A stretch of 13,274 nt of DNA, from NCBI GenBank assembly GCA_030039695.1, contig JASHVB010000082.1:1-13274 (forward strand), read 5' to 3'. Position numbers and translations under genes: made by a program. This DNA is from Acetobacteraceae bacterium (GTDB lineage Bacteria; Pseudomonadota; Alphaproteobacteria; Acetobacterales; Acetobacteraceae). The notes under the pieces are model-generated. The model was not told the DNA's origin, did not search any database, and worked only from the letters and a program-made list of their open reading frames with translations. This document shows positions 6,266-13,274 of this stretch, piece by piece. Positions within the stretch are counted from its first letter, which is position 1. Each line of letters opens with the position of its first letter.

Positions 6266-7744
6266 GTGTCCCGCTACGTCGGCGCGATCGACCAGGGCAC
6301 CACGAGCACACGGTTCATCGTGTTTGATCGCGCCGGAGACGCGGTCGCGACAGCGCAGAAACCACATGAGCAGATTTATCCGCAGCCGGGATGGGTAGAG
6401 CATGATCCGGTGGCGATTCGCGACAACACGCTGGCGCTCATTGTGGACGCGCTGTCCGGCGCTGGTTTGAGCGCACGCGATCTGGCAGCGGTGGGGATCA
6501 CCAATCAGCGTGAGACGACGCTGCTGTGGGAACGCTCGAGCGGGCGGCCAGTTCACAATGCTCTGGTCTGGCAGGATACACGCACCGACGCACTAGTGGC
6601 GGAGTACGTGCGTGACGGCGGACAGGACAGGTTCCGCGCGCAGACCGGTCTGCCTCTGGCGAGTTATTTTTCGGCACTCAAACTGCGTTGGATGCTTGAT
6701 CACGTGCCGGACGCACGCCGCCGCGCAGAAGCGGGCGATCTGCTGTTCGGCACGGTCGATAGCTGGCTCCTGTGGAACCTGACGGGCCAGCACGTCACGG
6801 ACGTGACCAATGCCAGCCGCACACAGCTTATGAACCTGACAACACTCGACTGGGACGAACTACTGCTGGCAGCGTTCGGCGTTCCTCGGACCGTGCTGCC
6901 GCAAATCCTGCCGTCGTCGACCATGTATGGGACCGGGCGTGGCGTTTTGGGCGGGGTGCCGATCACGGGCGTATTGGGCGACCAGCAGGCGGCGCTACTC
7001 GGGCAGGCGTGCTGTGAACCTGGCGAGGCGAAGAATACGTACGGCACCGGCTGCTTCTTGCTTATGAACACAGGCACGATACCGGTTCCGTCGCGGCACG
7101 GACTGATCACCACCGTGGCAAGCAAACTCGGCGATGCATCAGCGACTTACGCGCTCGAAGGATCGATCGCGATTACCGGAGCGCTCGTCCAGTGGCTCCG
7201 CGACAATCTCGGCGTGATTCGCACATCGTCCGAAGTAGAGGTACTGGCCGCCTCGGTGCCGGACAACGGCGATGTGTATTTCGTGCCAGCGTTCTCTGGG
7301 CTGTACGCACCGCATTGGCGGTCAGATGCGCGCGGCATGATTGCCGGACTTACCCACTTCGCTACGGCGGGACACATCGCGCGTGCGGCATTGGAAGCAA
7401 CCGCATATCAGACCTTGGATGTCGTACGCGCAATGGAGCAAGACTCGGGCGTATCGGTGAGATCGATGCGTGTCGATGGAGGCATGGTTGTGAACGACCC
7501 GCTCATGCAGTTCCAGGCGGATGTGCTCGGCGTGCCTGTATTGCGGCCGCGCACGCTGGAGACGACGGCACTGGGCGCAGCTTATGCGGCGGGGCTTGCA
7601 GTCGGTTACTGGCAGGGGCTCGATGATCTGCGTGGGAACTGGGCTGTGACGCGCGAGTGGCGGCCGTCAATGTCGGTGGAGCGGCGCGACGCACTGACGG
7701 CGCGTTGGCGTAAGGCCGTCGAGAAGTCGTTCGGATGGGCGTGA
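6266..7744 (+). CDS. glpK: Glycerol kinase (FGGY carbohydrate kinase)
   Basis: This 492-residue cytosolic kinase phosphorylates glycerol to sn-glycerol 3-phosphate with ATP. The N-terminal ATP-site loop is [11 protein letters not shown] (7-17). Glycerol-contact residues expected from the E. coli enzyme are present: Arg82-Glu83 in TNQRET, Trp102, Tyr134 and the catalytic-base Asp239 in [24 protein letters not shown] (257-270) and [10 protein letters not shown] (348-357) are standard GlpK blocks. The segment before Asp239 is short and lacks the GGKGGTR loop that binds fructose 1,6-bisphosphate in E. coli, and the E. coli EIIA-Glc docking sequence near the C-terminus is absent, so control probably differs. 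The GTG start lies 6 bp after the cupin stop with no clear Shine-Dalgarno, which suggests translational coupling. No glpF, glpD or glpR is in the window. Confidence 0.93.
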   Translation: MSRYVGAIDQGTTSTRFIVFDRAGDAVATAQKPHEQIYPQPGWVEHDPVAIRDNTLALIVDALSGAGLSARDLAAVGITNQRETTLLWERSSGRPVHNALVWQDTRTDALVAEYVRDGGQDRFRAQTGLPLASYFSALKLRWMLDHVPDARRRAEAGDLLFGTVDSWLLWNLTGQHVTDVTNASRTQLMNLTTLDWDELLLAAFGVPRTVLPQILPSSTMYGTGRGVLGGVPITGVLGDQQAALLGQACCEPGEAKNTYGTGCFLLMNTGTIPVPSRHGLITTVASKLGDASATYALEGSIAITGALVQWLRDNLGVIRTSSEVEVLAASVPDNGDVYFVPAFSGLYAPHWRSDARGMIAGLTHFATAGHIARAALEATAYQTLDVVRAMEQDSGVSVRSMRVDGGMVVNDPLMQFQADVLGVPVLRPRTLETTALGAAYAAGLAVGYWQGLDDLRGNWAVTREWRPSMSVERRDALTARWRKAVEKSFGWA

Positions 7745-7751
7745 CGTCCCG

Positions 7752-8516
7752 TCACATCCCAACCGAATACCCACCATCCACGGGAATCGCCGCGCCAGTC
7801 ACAAAGTCTGAAGCGGGACCAGCGAGAAATGCTGCCACACCAGCCATGTCGTGCGGCGTACCCCAGCGACCGGCGGGCGTGCGATCCTCAACGCGCTGAT
7901 GTAGTCCTTGTACCTGCTGACGCGCGCGCTTCGTCAGATCGGTGTCGATCCAGCCCGGCAGCACGGCGTTAACCTGAATATTGTCGTTCGCCCACGCCGT
8001 CGCTAATGCACGCGTCAATTGCACGATGCCGCCTTTGCTCGACCCGTACGGCGCCGCATAGGGCGCACCGAACATCGACATCATCGAGCCGATATTGATG
8101 ATCTTGCCGCCGCCAGCGCGCTTCATTGCCGGATAGACTGCCTGAGACAGCAAGAAGGCGCTGGTCAAGTTGGTGTCCAGCACTTCGTGCCATTCCGCCT
8201 CCGAGTAGTCCTGCGGCATCTTGCGGATCGCAGTGCCGGCGTTGTTGATCAGGATGTCAAGATGGCCAAACTGCGCCTCTGTTTCGGCGACCAAGCTCTG
8301 GCATTCGGACTTTTTGGTGACGTCCGCGGCCGTGAATGCGGCCATCACACCGTGGGCGCGCAGCTTATCCAATGCCCCACGCGCTTTTTCGGCGTTGCGG
8401 CCTGAAATCGCAATCGTGGCGCCGCACGATGCCATGCCTTCGGCAAGGCCGAGGCCGATGCCGCCGTTACCGCCCGTGACCAGCGCGACTTTGCCGGTGA
8501 GATCGAACAGTTTCAT
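7752..8516 (-). CDS. Short-chain dehydrogenase/reductase (KduD/gluconate 5-dehydrogenase-like)
   Basis: This 254-residue classical SDR begins MKLFDLTGKVALVTGGNGGI. The NAD(P) motif TGGNGGIG is at 14-21, NNAG at 91-94, Asn116 in the TNLTS stretch, Ser144, and Tyr157/Lys161 in YGSSK. VLPGWIDTDL (185-194) and the GAAIPVDGGYSV end are typical of sugar-acid and polyol dehydrogenases such as KduD and gluconate 5-dehydrogenase. The likely reaction is NAD(P)-linked oxidation of a hydroxyl on a small polyol or sugar acid, in the cytosol. Specificity cannot be read from sequence. GGGAGG lies about 10 nt before the ATG. It converges on glpK with only 7 bp between the stop codons and no visible terminator there. 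Confidence 0.92.
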   Translation of the reverse strand: MKLFDLTGKVALVTGGNGGIGLGLAEGMASCGATIAISGRNAEKARGALDKLRAHGVMAAFTAADVTKKSECQSLVAETEAQFGHLDILINNAGTAIRKMPQDYSEAEWHEVLDTNLTSAFLLSQAVYPAMKRAGGGKIINIGSMMSMFGAPYAAPYGSSKGGIVQLTRALATAWANDNIQVNAVLPGWIDTDLTKRARQQVQGLHQRVEDRTPAGRWGTPHDMAGVAAFLAGPASDFVTGAAIPVDGGYSVGM

Positions 8517-8606
8517 GGATGATGGACCTCCCGATATGCGGGTGTGATGCGAAGAGGACGCAGGAATACGTCTTCCGCGAAATGGGCAAGGTCAGGGTGC
8601 GCAGCG

Positions 8607-8618
8607 CCTCGCGCGAGG
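8607..8618. promoter_or_regulatory. 12-bp perfect palindrome upstream of the 8516 SDR
   Basis: CCTCGCGCGAGG is a perfect dyad about 90 bp before the SDR start in the 230-bp gap to the EF-G-like gene. It could be an operator or a small hairpin after the EF-G-like gene. In GC-rich DNA such a palindrome can arise by chance. I see no clear coding potential in 8517-8746. Confidence 0.25.
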
Positions 8619-8746
8619 GATAAACCGTGCGGCCTCCGCGGGAGTTGCGCTCCAACCGAAACAGGTCACGTCCACCGCCGCGGGTCCCTCATCCCCGGCG
8701 CGTCACGCCTTGATCTCTCCCGCGTAGCGAGAAGACGTCTCTCACA

Positions 8747-10723
8747 TCACGCTGCGCCGCGCCGCAATTCCTGGCCGCCACGCGATTCCGCTAAATGGTC
8801 GAACTGCTTGCGGTACGTCCCCAGGCCAAGCGTCTGGGAACGCAGATCGATAATCAGATCGTGCAGTTCAGCCTCCGGTACCAGCGCCTCGACATCATCC
8901 CACCCCGGCCAGCCTTCGCGCTCAGCAAAGCCAAGGATCTGCCCGCGGCGTCCCGTCACCAGGCGCTGCGCGCGCGCGGTGTAATCATTCGGCACGCTGA
9001 TGGTAACACGGAAGATTGGCTCCAACAGCACGGGGTCCGCTTTCGCCAGGCCTTCCTTCATCGCCAAGCTGGTCGCGGTCTTGAACGCCATGTCCGAGCT
9101 GTCGACACTGTGGAACTGCCCGTCCACCAGCGTGACGGAGATGTCCACCACCGGGAACCCGAACGGACCTTTACGTGCCGCTTCTTCTGCCGCTTCACCC
9201 ACGGCCGGAATGAAGTTACGCGGCACCGCGCCACCCACGACTTTGTCGACGAACTCGAAACCGGCACCGCGCCCGCGTGGAGCGATATCGATCTTCACGT
9301 CGGCAAACTGGCCGTGTCCGCCGCTTTGTTTTTTCAGGCGGCCGTGCTCGTGCACCGCCTTTCGGATGGTCTCCTTGTAGGGAACCTGCGGTTTGTGGGT
9401 TGCCACCTTCAGCGCGTAGTTGCGCCACAATCGTTCCACGGTCGCGCTCAGGTGCATTTCCCCCTGCCCGTGCAGCACCGTCTCGCTGGTGTCTTGCTCC
9501 TGCACTACGGTCAGGGTCGGATCCTCCTCGCGAATCTTCTGCAGTGCGCCGTTCAGCTTCACGTCGTCCTTATGATCCGTCGTGGCAATGGCCAGAGAAT
9601 AGACCGCGGACGGCGGTGCGGGGAACGGCAGTTGCTCCGGCGTCGCGCCGGGCGAAACGGTGGCGCCAGTCGCAACGCCGTCCAATCGGCTGAATGCGAC
9701 GATCTCGCCGTCCACCGCCTCGGCCCGTTTCACCAATTCACCACTCTGGAATTGATAGATTCCGCCGAGCCGGGTTCCCCCCAGCGTGGCACCGTCCTTG
9801 ATCGTGCCGCGCCAAATGCGCGCATAGGACAGCTTGCCAGTGTGTCCGGCATGCTGGGTCTTGAAGACCTGCGCCAGCGGCGGGCCATCCGCAGGAATTC
9901 CCTTGCGGGCCGCGGTCTCGCCGGCGAACGGCGCATCGTGCCGCAGCGCCTTCCAGAGCCGCCGCACGCCGCTGGCATTCTCCGCCGAACCCAGCAGCGC
10001 TTCGACCACCGCGCCATCCGCAAGATCCTTGCGTAGGTTGCGGTAGATTTCATCGGTGCCGGGTTTGACGTCCTCCAGCACCTTCTCCAGCAGCACATCG
10101 TCGCGGTCCGCCAGAGTCTCGACCAGCTTACCCAGCGCTTCCTGCTCTTCGCCCTGCATGTTCGACGGAATCTGCACCAACTCGGAAGGCTGGCCCTTGC
10201 GGTAGCGATACGCGCGCTCGTGCACCACATCGACATAGCCGCTGACACTCTGGCCATCGATGATCGGCACCTGGCGAAGCACCAGCGGGCATTTCACATA
10301 ACCCTGCAGTGCTGCGAGCGTCTCGGAGATGCTGCCTTCCAGCGTGTCGATTTTGTTGATGAACAGTATGTGGGGCAGGTGCAGATCGGCCAGTTGCTTG
10401 AGCAACGGCGCAACAGTCAACGCGCGTGCGGGCGTCGGCTCGCAAACAACGACGGCGATATCCACCATCGTCAGAGCGGATATCACTTCATAAGCGAACT
10501 CGATCGAGCCAGGGCAGTCGAGCACCGACCACCAGTCACCCAGGTACGAACAATTCCCAAGCCGGATCTCGGTGGTCATCGGCCGATTGCGTGGATCGGC
10601 GGGGCGCTTCACCGGGGCACCGGCCCCTTCCAGCATCGCCTCGAACAAAGACGATTTGCCGCTGCTGTACGGACCGACCAGAGCCACCGAGCGGGGACTT
10701 CTGCCGTTCTGAATTCCTGACAT
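8747..10723 (-). CDS. Elongation factor G-like GTPase (EF-G paralogue)
   Basis: This 658-residue protein has the full EF-G layout, slightly shorter than canonical EF-G (about 700). The G domain has GPYSSGKS (17-24) and NKID (123-126). Switch II reads DCPGS (69-73) where EF-G has DTPGH, so the histidine needed for normal ribosome-triggered GTP hydrolysis is Ser. Domains II and III follow, then domain IV with QSGGHGQFADVKI and GPFGFPVVDISVTL, and a domain V beta-alpha-beta end with EPIFRVTISVPNDY. The same DCPGS variant is what I recall from the alphaproteobacterial EF-G-like family, so it is a family trait and not decay. It probably binds ribosomes but may not translocate; the role is unknown. 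The start is ATG 10723, with GGAGG 8 nt upstream. An ATG at 10771 lacks a ribosome binding site. No ribosomal protein genes are near. Confidence 0.9.
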   Translation of the reverse strand: MSGIQNGRSPRSVALVGPYSSGKSSLFEAMLEGAGAPVKRPADPRNRPMTTEIRLGNCSYLGDWWSVLDCPGSIEFAYEVISALTMVDIAVVVCEPTPARALTVAPLLKQLADLHLPHILFINKIDTLEGSISETLAALQGYVKCPLVLRQVPIIDGQSVSGYVDVVHERAYRYRKGQPSELVQIPSNMQGEEQEALGKLVETLADRDDVLLEKVLEDVKPGTDEIYRNLRKDLADGAVVEALLGSAENASGVRRLWKALRHDAPFAGETAARKGIPADGPPLAQVFKTQHAGHTGKLSYARIWRGTIKDGATLGGTRLGGIYQFQSGELVKRAEAVDGEIVAFSRLDGVATGATVSPGATPEQLPFPAPPSAVYSLAIATTDHKDDVKLNGALQKIREEDPTLTVVQEQDTSETVLHGQGEMHLSATVERLWRNYALKVATHKPQVPYKETIRKAVHEHGRLKKQSGGHGQFADVKIDIAPRGRGAGFEFVDKVVGGAVPRNFIPAVGEAAEEAARKGPFGFPVVDISVTLVDGQFHSVDSSDMAFKTATSLAMKEGLAKADPVLLEPIFRVTISVPNDYTARAQRLVTGRRGQILGFAEREGWPGWDDVEALVPEAELHDLIIDLRSQTLGLGTYRKQFDHLAESRGGQELRRGAA

Positions 10724-10840
10724 GGCCGCGCCTCCTCTTCTTGGACGGAGCGCCAGCAGCGCGATGGTCACGCACCACGGGGCGCCCTCAACCCAGCGAT
10801 CCTAGCGAAGTTTCTGTGACAGGCGAGCCCCGTGCCGCGC

Positions 10841-11350
10841 TCAGACCAGCGTGTCGCTTTGATCCGGCCCGTCAATGTTCTGCACATGCAGGTTCAGACG
10901 AGTCAGCGCCTTGTTGAGCACCGACCATTCCCAACGGCTGAGCCCGCCGGCCAGCGTCGTCTCCAACTCCCGCGCCAGGGGCACGACGCCCTGATGCACC
11001 ATCGTGCCCTTGCGGGTGAGCTGCAAACGCCGGCCTCTCCCGTCACGCGGGTCAGGCATTTGCCGGACAAGGCCCCGCGCCACCAGGCTGGCGGCGGCAC
11101 GGCTGACCTTTACCTTGTCCATCGCCGTCCGTTCGGTGACAGCACTGGGCGAGAGCGTGCCAAAACGCGCGATGGTTGCGAGCACCCGCCATTCAGGAAT
11201 TGTCAGCCCGTACGCCTGCGAATAACGGCGGGAGCACATGCGCGAGACGCGACTGGCGGCAACAGACAGCCGGTAGGGAAGAAAATCCTCCAGCCGGAAG
11301 TCGACTGGTACCGGCATGGGGGGAGACATGGTCCTTGCCTGTGCTTTCAT
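10841..11350 (-). CDS. MarR-family transcriptional regulator
   Basis: This 169-residue winged-helix DNA-binding protein has a MarR layout. An N-terminal helix for dimerisation (FLPYRLSVAASRVSRM) precedes the helix-turn-helix (LTIPEWRVLATIARFGTLSP and the recognition helix DKVKVSRAAASLVARGLV). The wing has the signature DPRDGRGRRLQLT. The C-terminal dimerisation helices end in DQSDTLV. I chose ATG 11350 because GGAGG lies 9 nt upstream; the TTG at 11356 is too close to that site. It is divergent from maiA-hmgA across 83 bp, so it is most likely the local repressor of homogentisate breakdown, responding to a pathway intermediate. That role is inferred from position. MarR proteins are common beside aromatic-catabolism operons. 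Confidence 0.9.
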   Translation of the reverse strand: MKAQARTMSPPMPVPVDFRLEDFLPYRLSVAASRVSRMCSRRYSQAYGLTIPEWRVLATIARFGTLSPSAVTERTAMDKVKVSRAAASLVARGLVRQMPDPRDGRGRRLQLTRKGTMVHQGVVPLARELETTLAGGLSRWEWSVLNKALTRLNLHVQNIDGPDQSDTLV

Positions 11351-11433
11351 TGACAATTACCTCCCTGGATGCAGCGGTTTATATAATCTCAATATTGCTG
11401 CAAGGGAACGGGCTGCCGCGCGGGAGGATATCC
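11351..11433. promoter_or_regulatory. Divergent marR/maiA promoter and candidate operator region
   Basis: This AT-rich island holds a perfect -10 hexamer TATAAT (11382-11387) for the maiA direction, without a good -35 at 17 bp. A TTGACA at 11350-11355 is 26 bp away, which is too far. Dyads here are ATTG-A-CAAT (11349-11357), TTATATAA (11379-11386) and CAATATTG (11390-11397). GCAGC/GCTGC arms at 11371-11375 and 11397-11401 enclose the -10. A MarR dimer bound here would block both genes. The precise operator is not established. Confidence 0.5.
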
Positions 11434-12078
11434 ATGAGGCTTTACACGTATTTCCGCTCTTCCGCCGCATGGCGTGTGCGCATCGCGCTGGCGTTGAAGG
11501 GGATCAGGAGGGACGACGAATTCATCCACCTGCTGAAAAGTGGCGGCCAACAGAGAACCGCAGGTTTTCGTGCGATAAATCCGATGGCCGTCGTGCCGGC
11601 GCTCGCGCTCGATGATGGTACCGTGCTGACGCAGTCGATCGCCATCATGGAATACCTGGAGGAGACGCATCCCGAACCGCCGCTGCTGCCGGAGGATCCG
11701 GAGGCGCGGGCACGGGTGCGCGCGTTCGCACTGGGCGTCGCATGCGAAATCCATCCGCTCAACAATCTGCGCGTACTGCGTTACCTGAAGAACGCGATGG
11801 GCCAATCCGATGCGGCACGCGATGCGTGGTACCAGCACTGGGTCGCCGAAGGGCTGACCGCACTGGAAACCATCGTCAGAGACGCCAGTCCCGGGCCATT
11901 CCTCTTCGGCGCGGCGCCGAGCATGGCGGACGTCTGCCTAGTGCCGCAAATGGCCAACGCGCGCCGGCTCAAATGTCCGGTGGACGCCTATCCAACGTTG
12001 TTGCGAGCCGAGGCCGCAGCGCTACCGGTGCCGGCGTTCCGCGATTCCGCGCCAGACCGTCAGCCAGATGCGGAGTGA
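11434..12078 (+). CDS. maiA: Maleylacetoacetate isomerase (zeta-class glutathione transferase)
   Basis: This 214-residue cytosolic enzyme isomerises 4-maleylacetoacetate to 4-fumarylacetoacetate with glutathione, the step after homogentisate ring opening. The N-terminal thioredoxin-like domain has the zeta active-site stretch [15 protein letters not shown] (9-23), with Ala where the zeta motif SSC has Cys; bacterial members often vary there. [10 protein letters not shown] supplies the cis-Pro loop and QS (68-69) binds the glutathione gamma-glutamyl group. The C-terminal helical domain includes [13 protein letters not shown] (103-115), a MaiA hallmark. The ATG at 11434 follows GGGAGG. A longer frame from 11176 crosses the marR gene and the promoter and is rejected. 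The stop is 4 bp before hmgA, so the two are translated together. Confidence 0.94.
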   Translation: MRLYTYFRSSAAWRVRIALALKGIRRDDEFIHLLKSGGQQRTAGFRAINPMAVVPALALDDGTVLTQSIAIMEYLEETHPEPPLLPEDPEARARVRAFALGVACEIHPLNNLRVLRYLKNAMGQSDAARDAWYQHWVAEGLTALETIVRDASPGPFLFGAAPSMADVCLVPQMANARRLKCPVDAYPTLLRAEAAALPVPAFRDSAPDRQPDAE

Positions 12079-12082
12079 GTCG

Positions 12083-13274
12083 ATGACACAGCAGCTGCGC
12101 TATATGTCGGGGTTCGGCAACGAACATGCAAGCGAGGCGATCGCGGGTGCGTTGCCGGTTGGCCAGAACTCCCCGCAGCGCCCGCCGCTGGGTCTGTATA
12201 CCGAGCAAATCTCCGGCACGCCGTTCACCGCGCCGCGGCGCGACGCACGAAGGACGTGGCTTTACCGCATCCGTCCCTCGGCTGACCATCCGCCGTACCG
12301 ACGCATCGACAACGGAAGGCTGTGTTGTGAACTGGCGGAACCGACGCCGAACCGGTTGCGCTGGGATCCTTTGCCGTTGCCCGATGGGCCGACCGATTTC
12401 GTGTCGGGTCTGACGACCATGCTGGCGAACGGCGACACACAGGCGGGTACGGGAGTCTCTGTACATATATACTGTGCTACCCGGCCGATGCGGCGCGTGT
12501 TCTGGAATGCAGATGGCGAGCTGCTGATCGTGCCGCAACAGGGGCGACTGGCACTGACAACGGAACTTGGCTTGCTTGATGTTTCTCCTGGCGAAATTGC
12601 CCTGGTCCCACGCGGTGTGCGCTTCCGCGTTGCGCTGCCGGACGGTGCGGCACGCGGCTACATCTGTGAAAACCACGGCCCTGCACTGCGGCTTCCCGAT
12701 CTCGGGCCAATCGGCGCGAACGGTCTGGCACAGCCGCGGGATTTCCTGGCCCCCGTCGCGTGGTTCGAGGATCGCGATGGACCGACCGAAGTGGTGCAGA
12801 AGTTCACGGGTGCACTCTGGGCGACGGAGCTCGACCACTCGCCGCTCAATGTCGTCGCGTGGCACGGGAATCACGTGCCGTACAAATATGACCTCTCGCG
12901 GTTCATGACGATCAATACGGTCAGCTTCGATCATCCGGACCCGTCGATCTTCACGGTACTGACGTCGCCAACCGACACGCCCGGAACGGCAAATGTGGAT
13001 TTCGTGATCTTCCCGCCTCGCTGGATGGTAGCCGAGCACTCGTTCCGGCCTCCGTGGTTCCATCGCAACGTCATGAACGAGTGCATGGGATTGGTGCATG
13101 GTGCGTATGATGCGAAAGCTGACGGGTTCGTGCCAGGAGGGCTGTCGCTGCACTCCTGCATGAGTGCGCATGGGCCCGATGCGACGACGGTGGAACGGGC
13201 TATGACCGCGGAGTTGTTGCCGCGGAAGATCGACAACGCGCTGGCCTTCATGTTCGAGACGCGGCAGGTGCTGC
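12083..13274 (+). CDS. hmgA: Homogentisate 1,2-dioxygenase, 3' end outside the window
   Basis: The first 397 residues of this Fe(II) dioxygenase are present. It opens the aromatic ring of homogentisate to maleylacetoacetate in tyrosine/phenylalanine breakdown. The start [19 protein letters not shown] is typical. By alignment from memory with the human enzyme (offset of 8), His327 (WFHRN), Glu333 and His363 (SAHGPD) are the iron ligands, and His284 (FDHPDPSI) and His357 (SLHSCM) are the active-site histidines. All are intact. About 40 residues should remain beyond 13274. GGAG at 12072-12075, overlapping the end of maiA, serves as the ribosome binding site. Fumarylacetoacetase, the next enzyme, is not in the window and may follow. 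Confidence 0.97.
   Translation, partial: MTQQLRYMSGFGNEHASEAIAGALPVGQNSPQRPPLGLYTEQISGTPFTAPRRDARRTWLYRIRPSADHPPYRRIDNGRLCCELAEPTPNRLRWDPLPLPDGPTDFVSGLTTMLANGDTQAGTGVSVHIYCATRPMRRVFWNADGELLIVPQQGRLALTTELGLLDVSPGEIALVPRGVRFRVALPDGAARGYICENHGPALRLPDLGPIGANGLAQPRDFLAPVAWFEDRDGPTEVVQKFTGALWATELDHSPLNVVAWHGNHVPYKYDLSRFMTINTVSFDHPDPSIFTVLTSPTDTPGTANVDFVIFPPRWMVAEHSFRPPWFHRNVMNECMGLVHGAYDAKADGFVPGGLSLHSCMSAHGPDATTVERAMTAELLPRKIDNALAFMFETRQVL

Noticed and set aside
5678..6556. Minus-strand 292-codon frame opposite the cupin
   Set aside because: The plus strand has complete cupin motifs and a good ribosome binding site; the minus frame has none and runs into glpK.
8795..10036. Plus-strand 413-codon frame
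   Set aside because: Antisense shadow of the EF-G-like gene, composed of low-information Arg/His/Leu-rich sequence.
11350..11387. TTGACA...TATAAT as a sigma-70 promoter for maiA
   Set aside because: The two hexamers are 26 bp apart, far beyond the usual 16-18 bp, so only the -10 was kept as a candidate.
11969..13171. Minus-strand 400-codon frame opposite hmgA
   Set aside because: hmgA on the plus strand has all catalytic residues; the antisense frame shows no family motif.
1..13274. CRISPR array, tRNA, phage or toxin-antitoxin locus
   Set aside because: No regularly spaced repeats, tRNA cloverleaf, integrase, capsid or paired small toxin/antitoxin genes were recognised on either strand.

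Overview
The window is GC-rich (roughly 60-65% in most genes by eye) and reads as a chromosomal segment of a proteobacterium. Three things point, by inference, to Alphaproteobacteria: an EF-G paralogue with the DCPGS switch II seen in alphaproteobacterial EF-G-like proteins, an IS427-type IS5 transposase remnant, and a MarR/maiA/hmgA tyrosine-degradation block. I see no tRNA, rRNA, CRISPR array, integrase or replication origin.

Left region, 1-3551: a gene graveyard around one intact gene. A 2-methylcitrate dehydratase-like (MmgE/PrpD) gene runs off the left edge on the minus strand. Behind it lie a badly decayed LivF-type ABC ATPase (455-1098) and a decayed IS5/IS427 transposase (1099-1919). 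The transposase directly abuts the truncated livF N-terminus. An intact, lower-GC short-chain dehydrogenase (2077-2823, plus) follows. Next to it are what look like fossil pieces of a cytochrome P450 on the minus strand (about 2830-3465). The long open frames on the opposite strand in this region are shadows.

Middle region, 3552-8516: a cyclic-amidohydrolase (dihydropyrimidinase/allantoinase family) is followed convergently by a GNAT-like gene whose 3' end overlaps it by 103 bp. The GNAT-like gene is divergent from a cupin-glpK pair, and a perfect TGTGA-N6-TCACA palindrome lies in the shared promoter region. glpK meets a KduD/gluconate-dehydrogenase-like SDR tail to tail with 7 bp between them. 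This looks like peripheral carbon/nitrogen catabolism with possible CRP-type control, but no single pathway is evident.

Right region, 8747-13274: an EF-G-like translational GTPase and a MarR regulator lie on the minus strand. Divergent from marR are maiA and hmgA, which are separated by 4 bp. HmgA opens the ring of homogentisate and MaiA isomerises the maleylacetoacetate formed. MarR is the obvious candidate regulator of this operon through the 83-bp divergent intergenic region. hmgA leaves the window about 40 codons before its expected end.

I did not find a clearly new multigene system. The most distinctive items are the fossil catabolic genes on the left, the CRP-like palindrome, the antisense 3' overlap, and the EF-G paralogue without the catalytic histidine.
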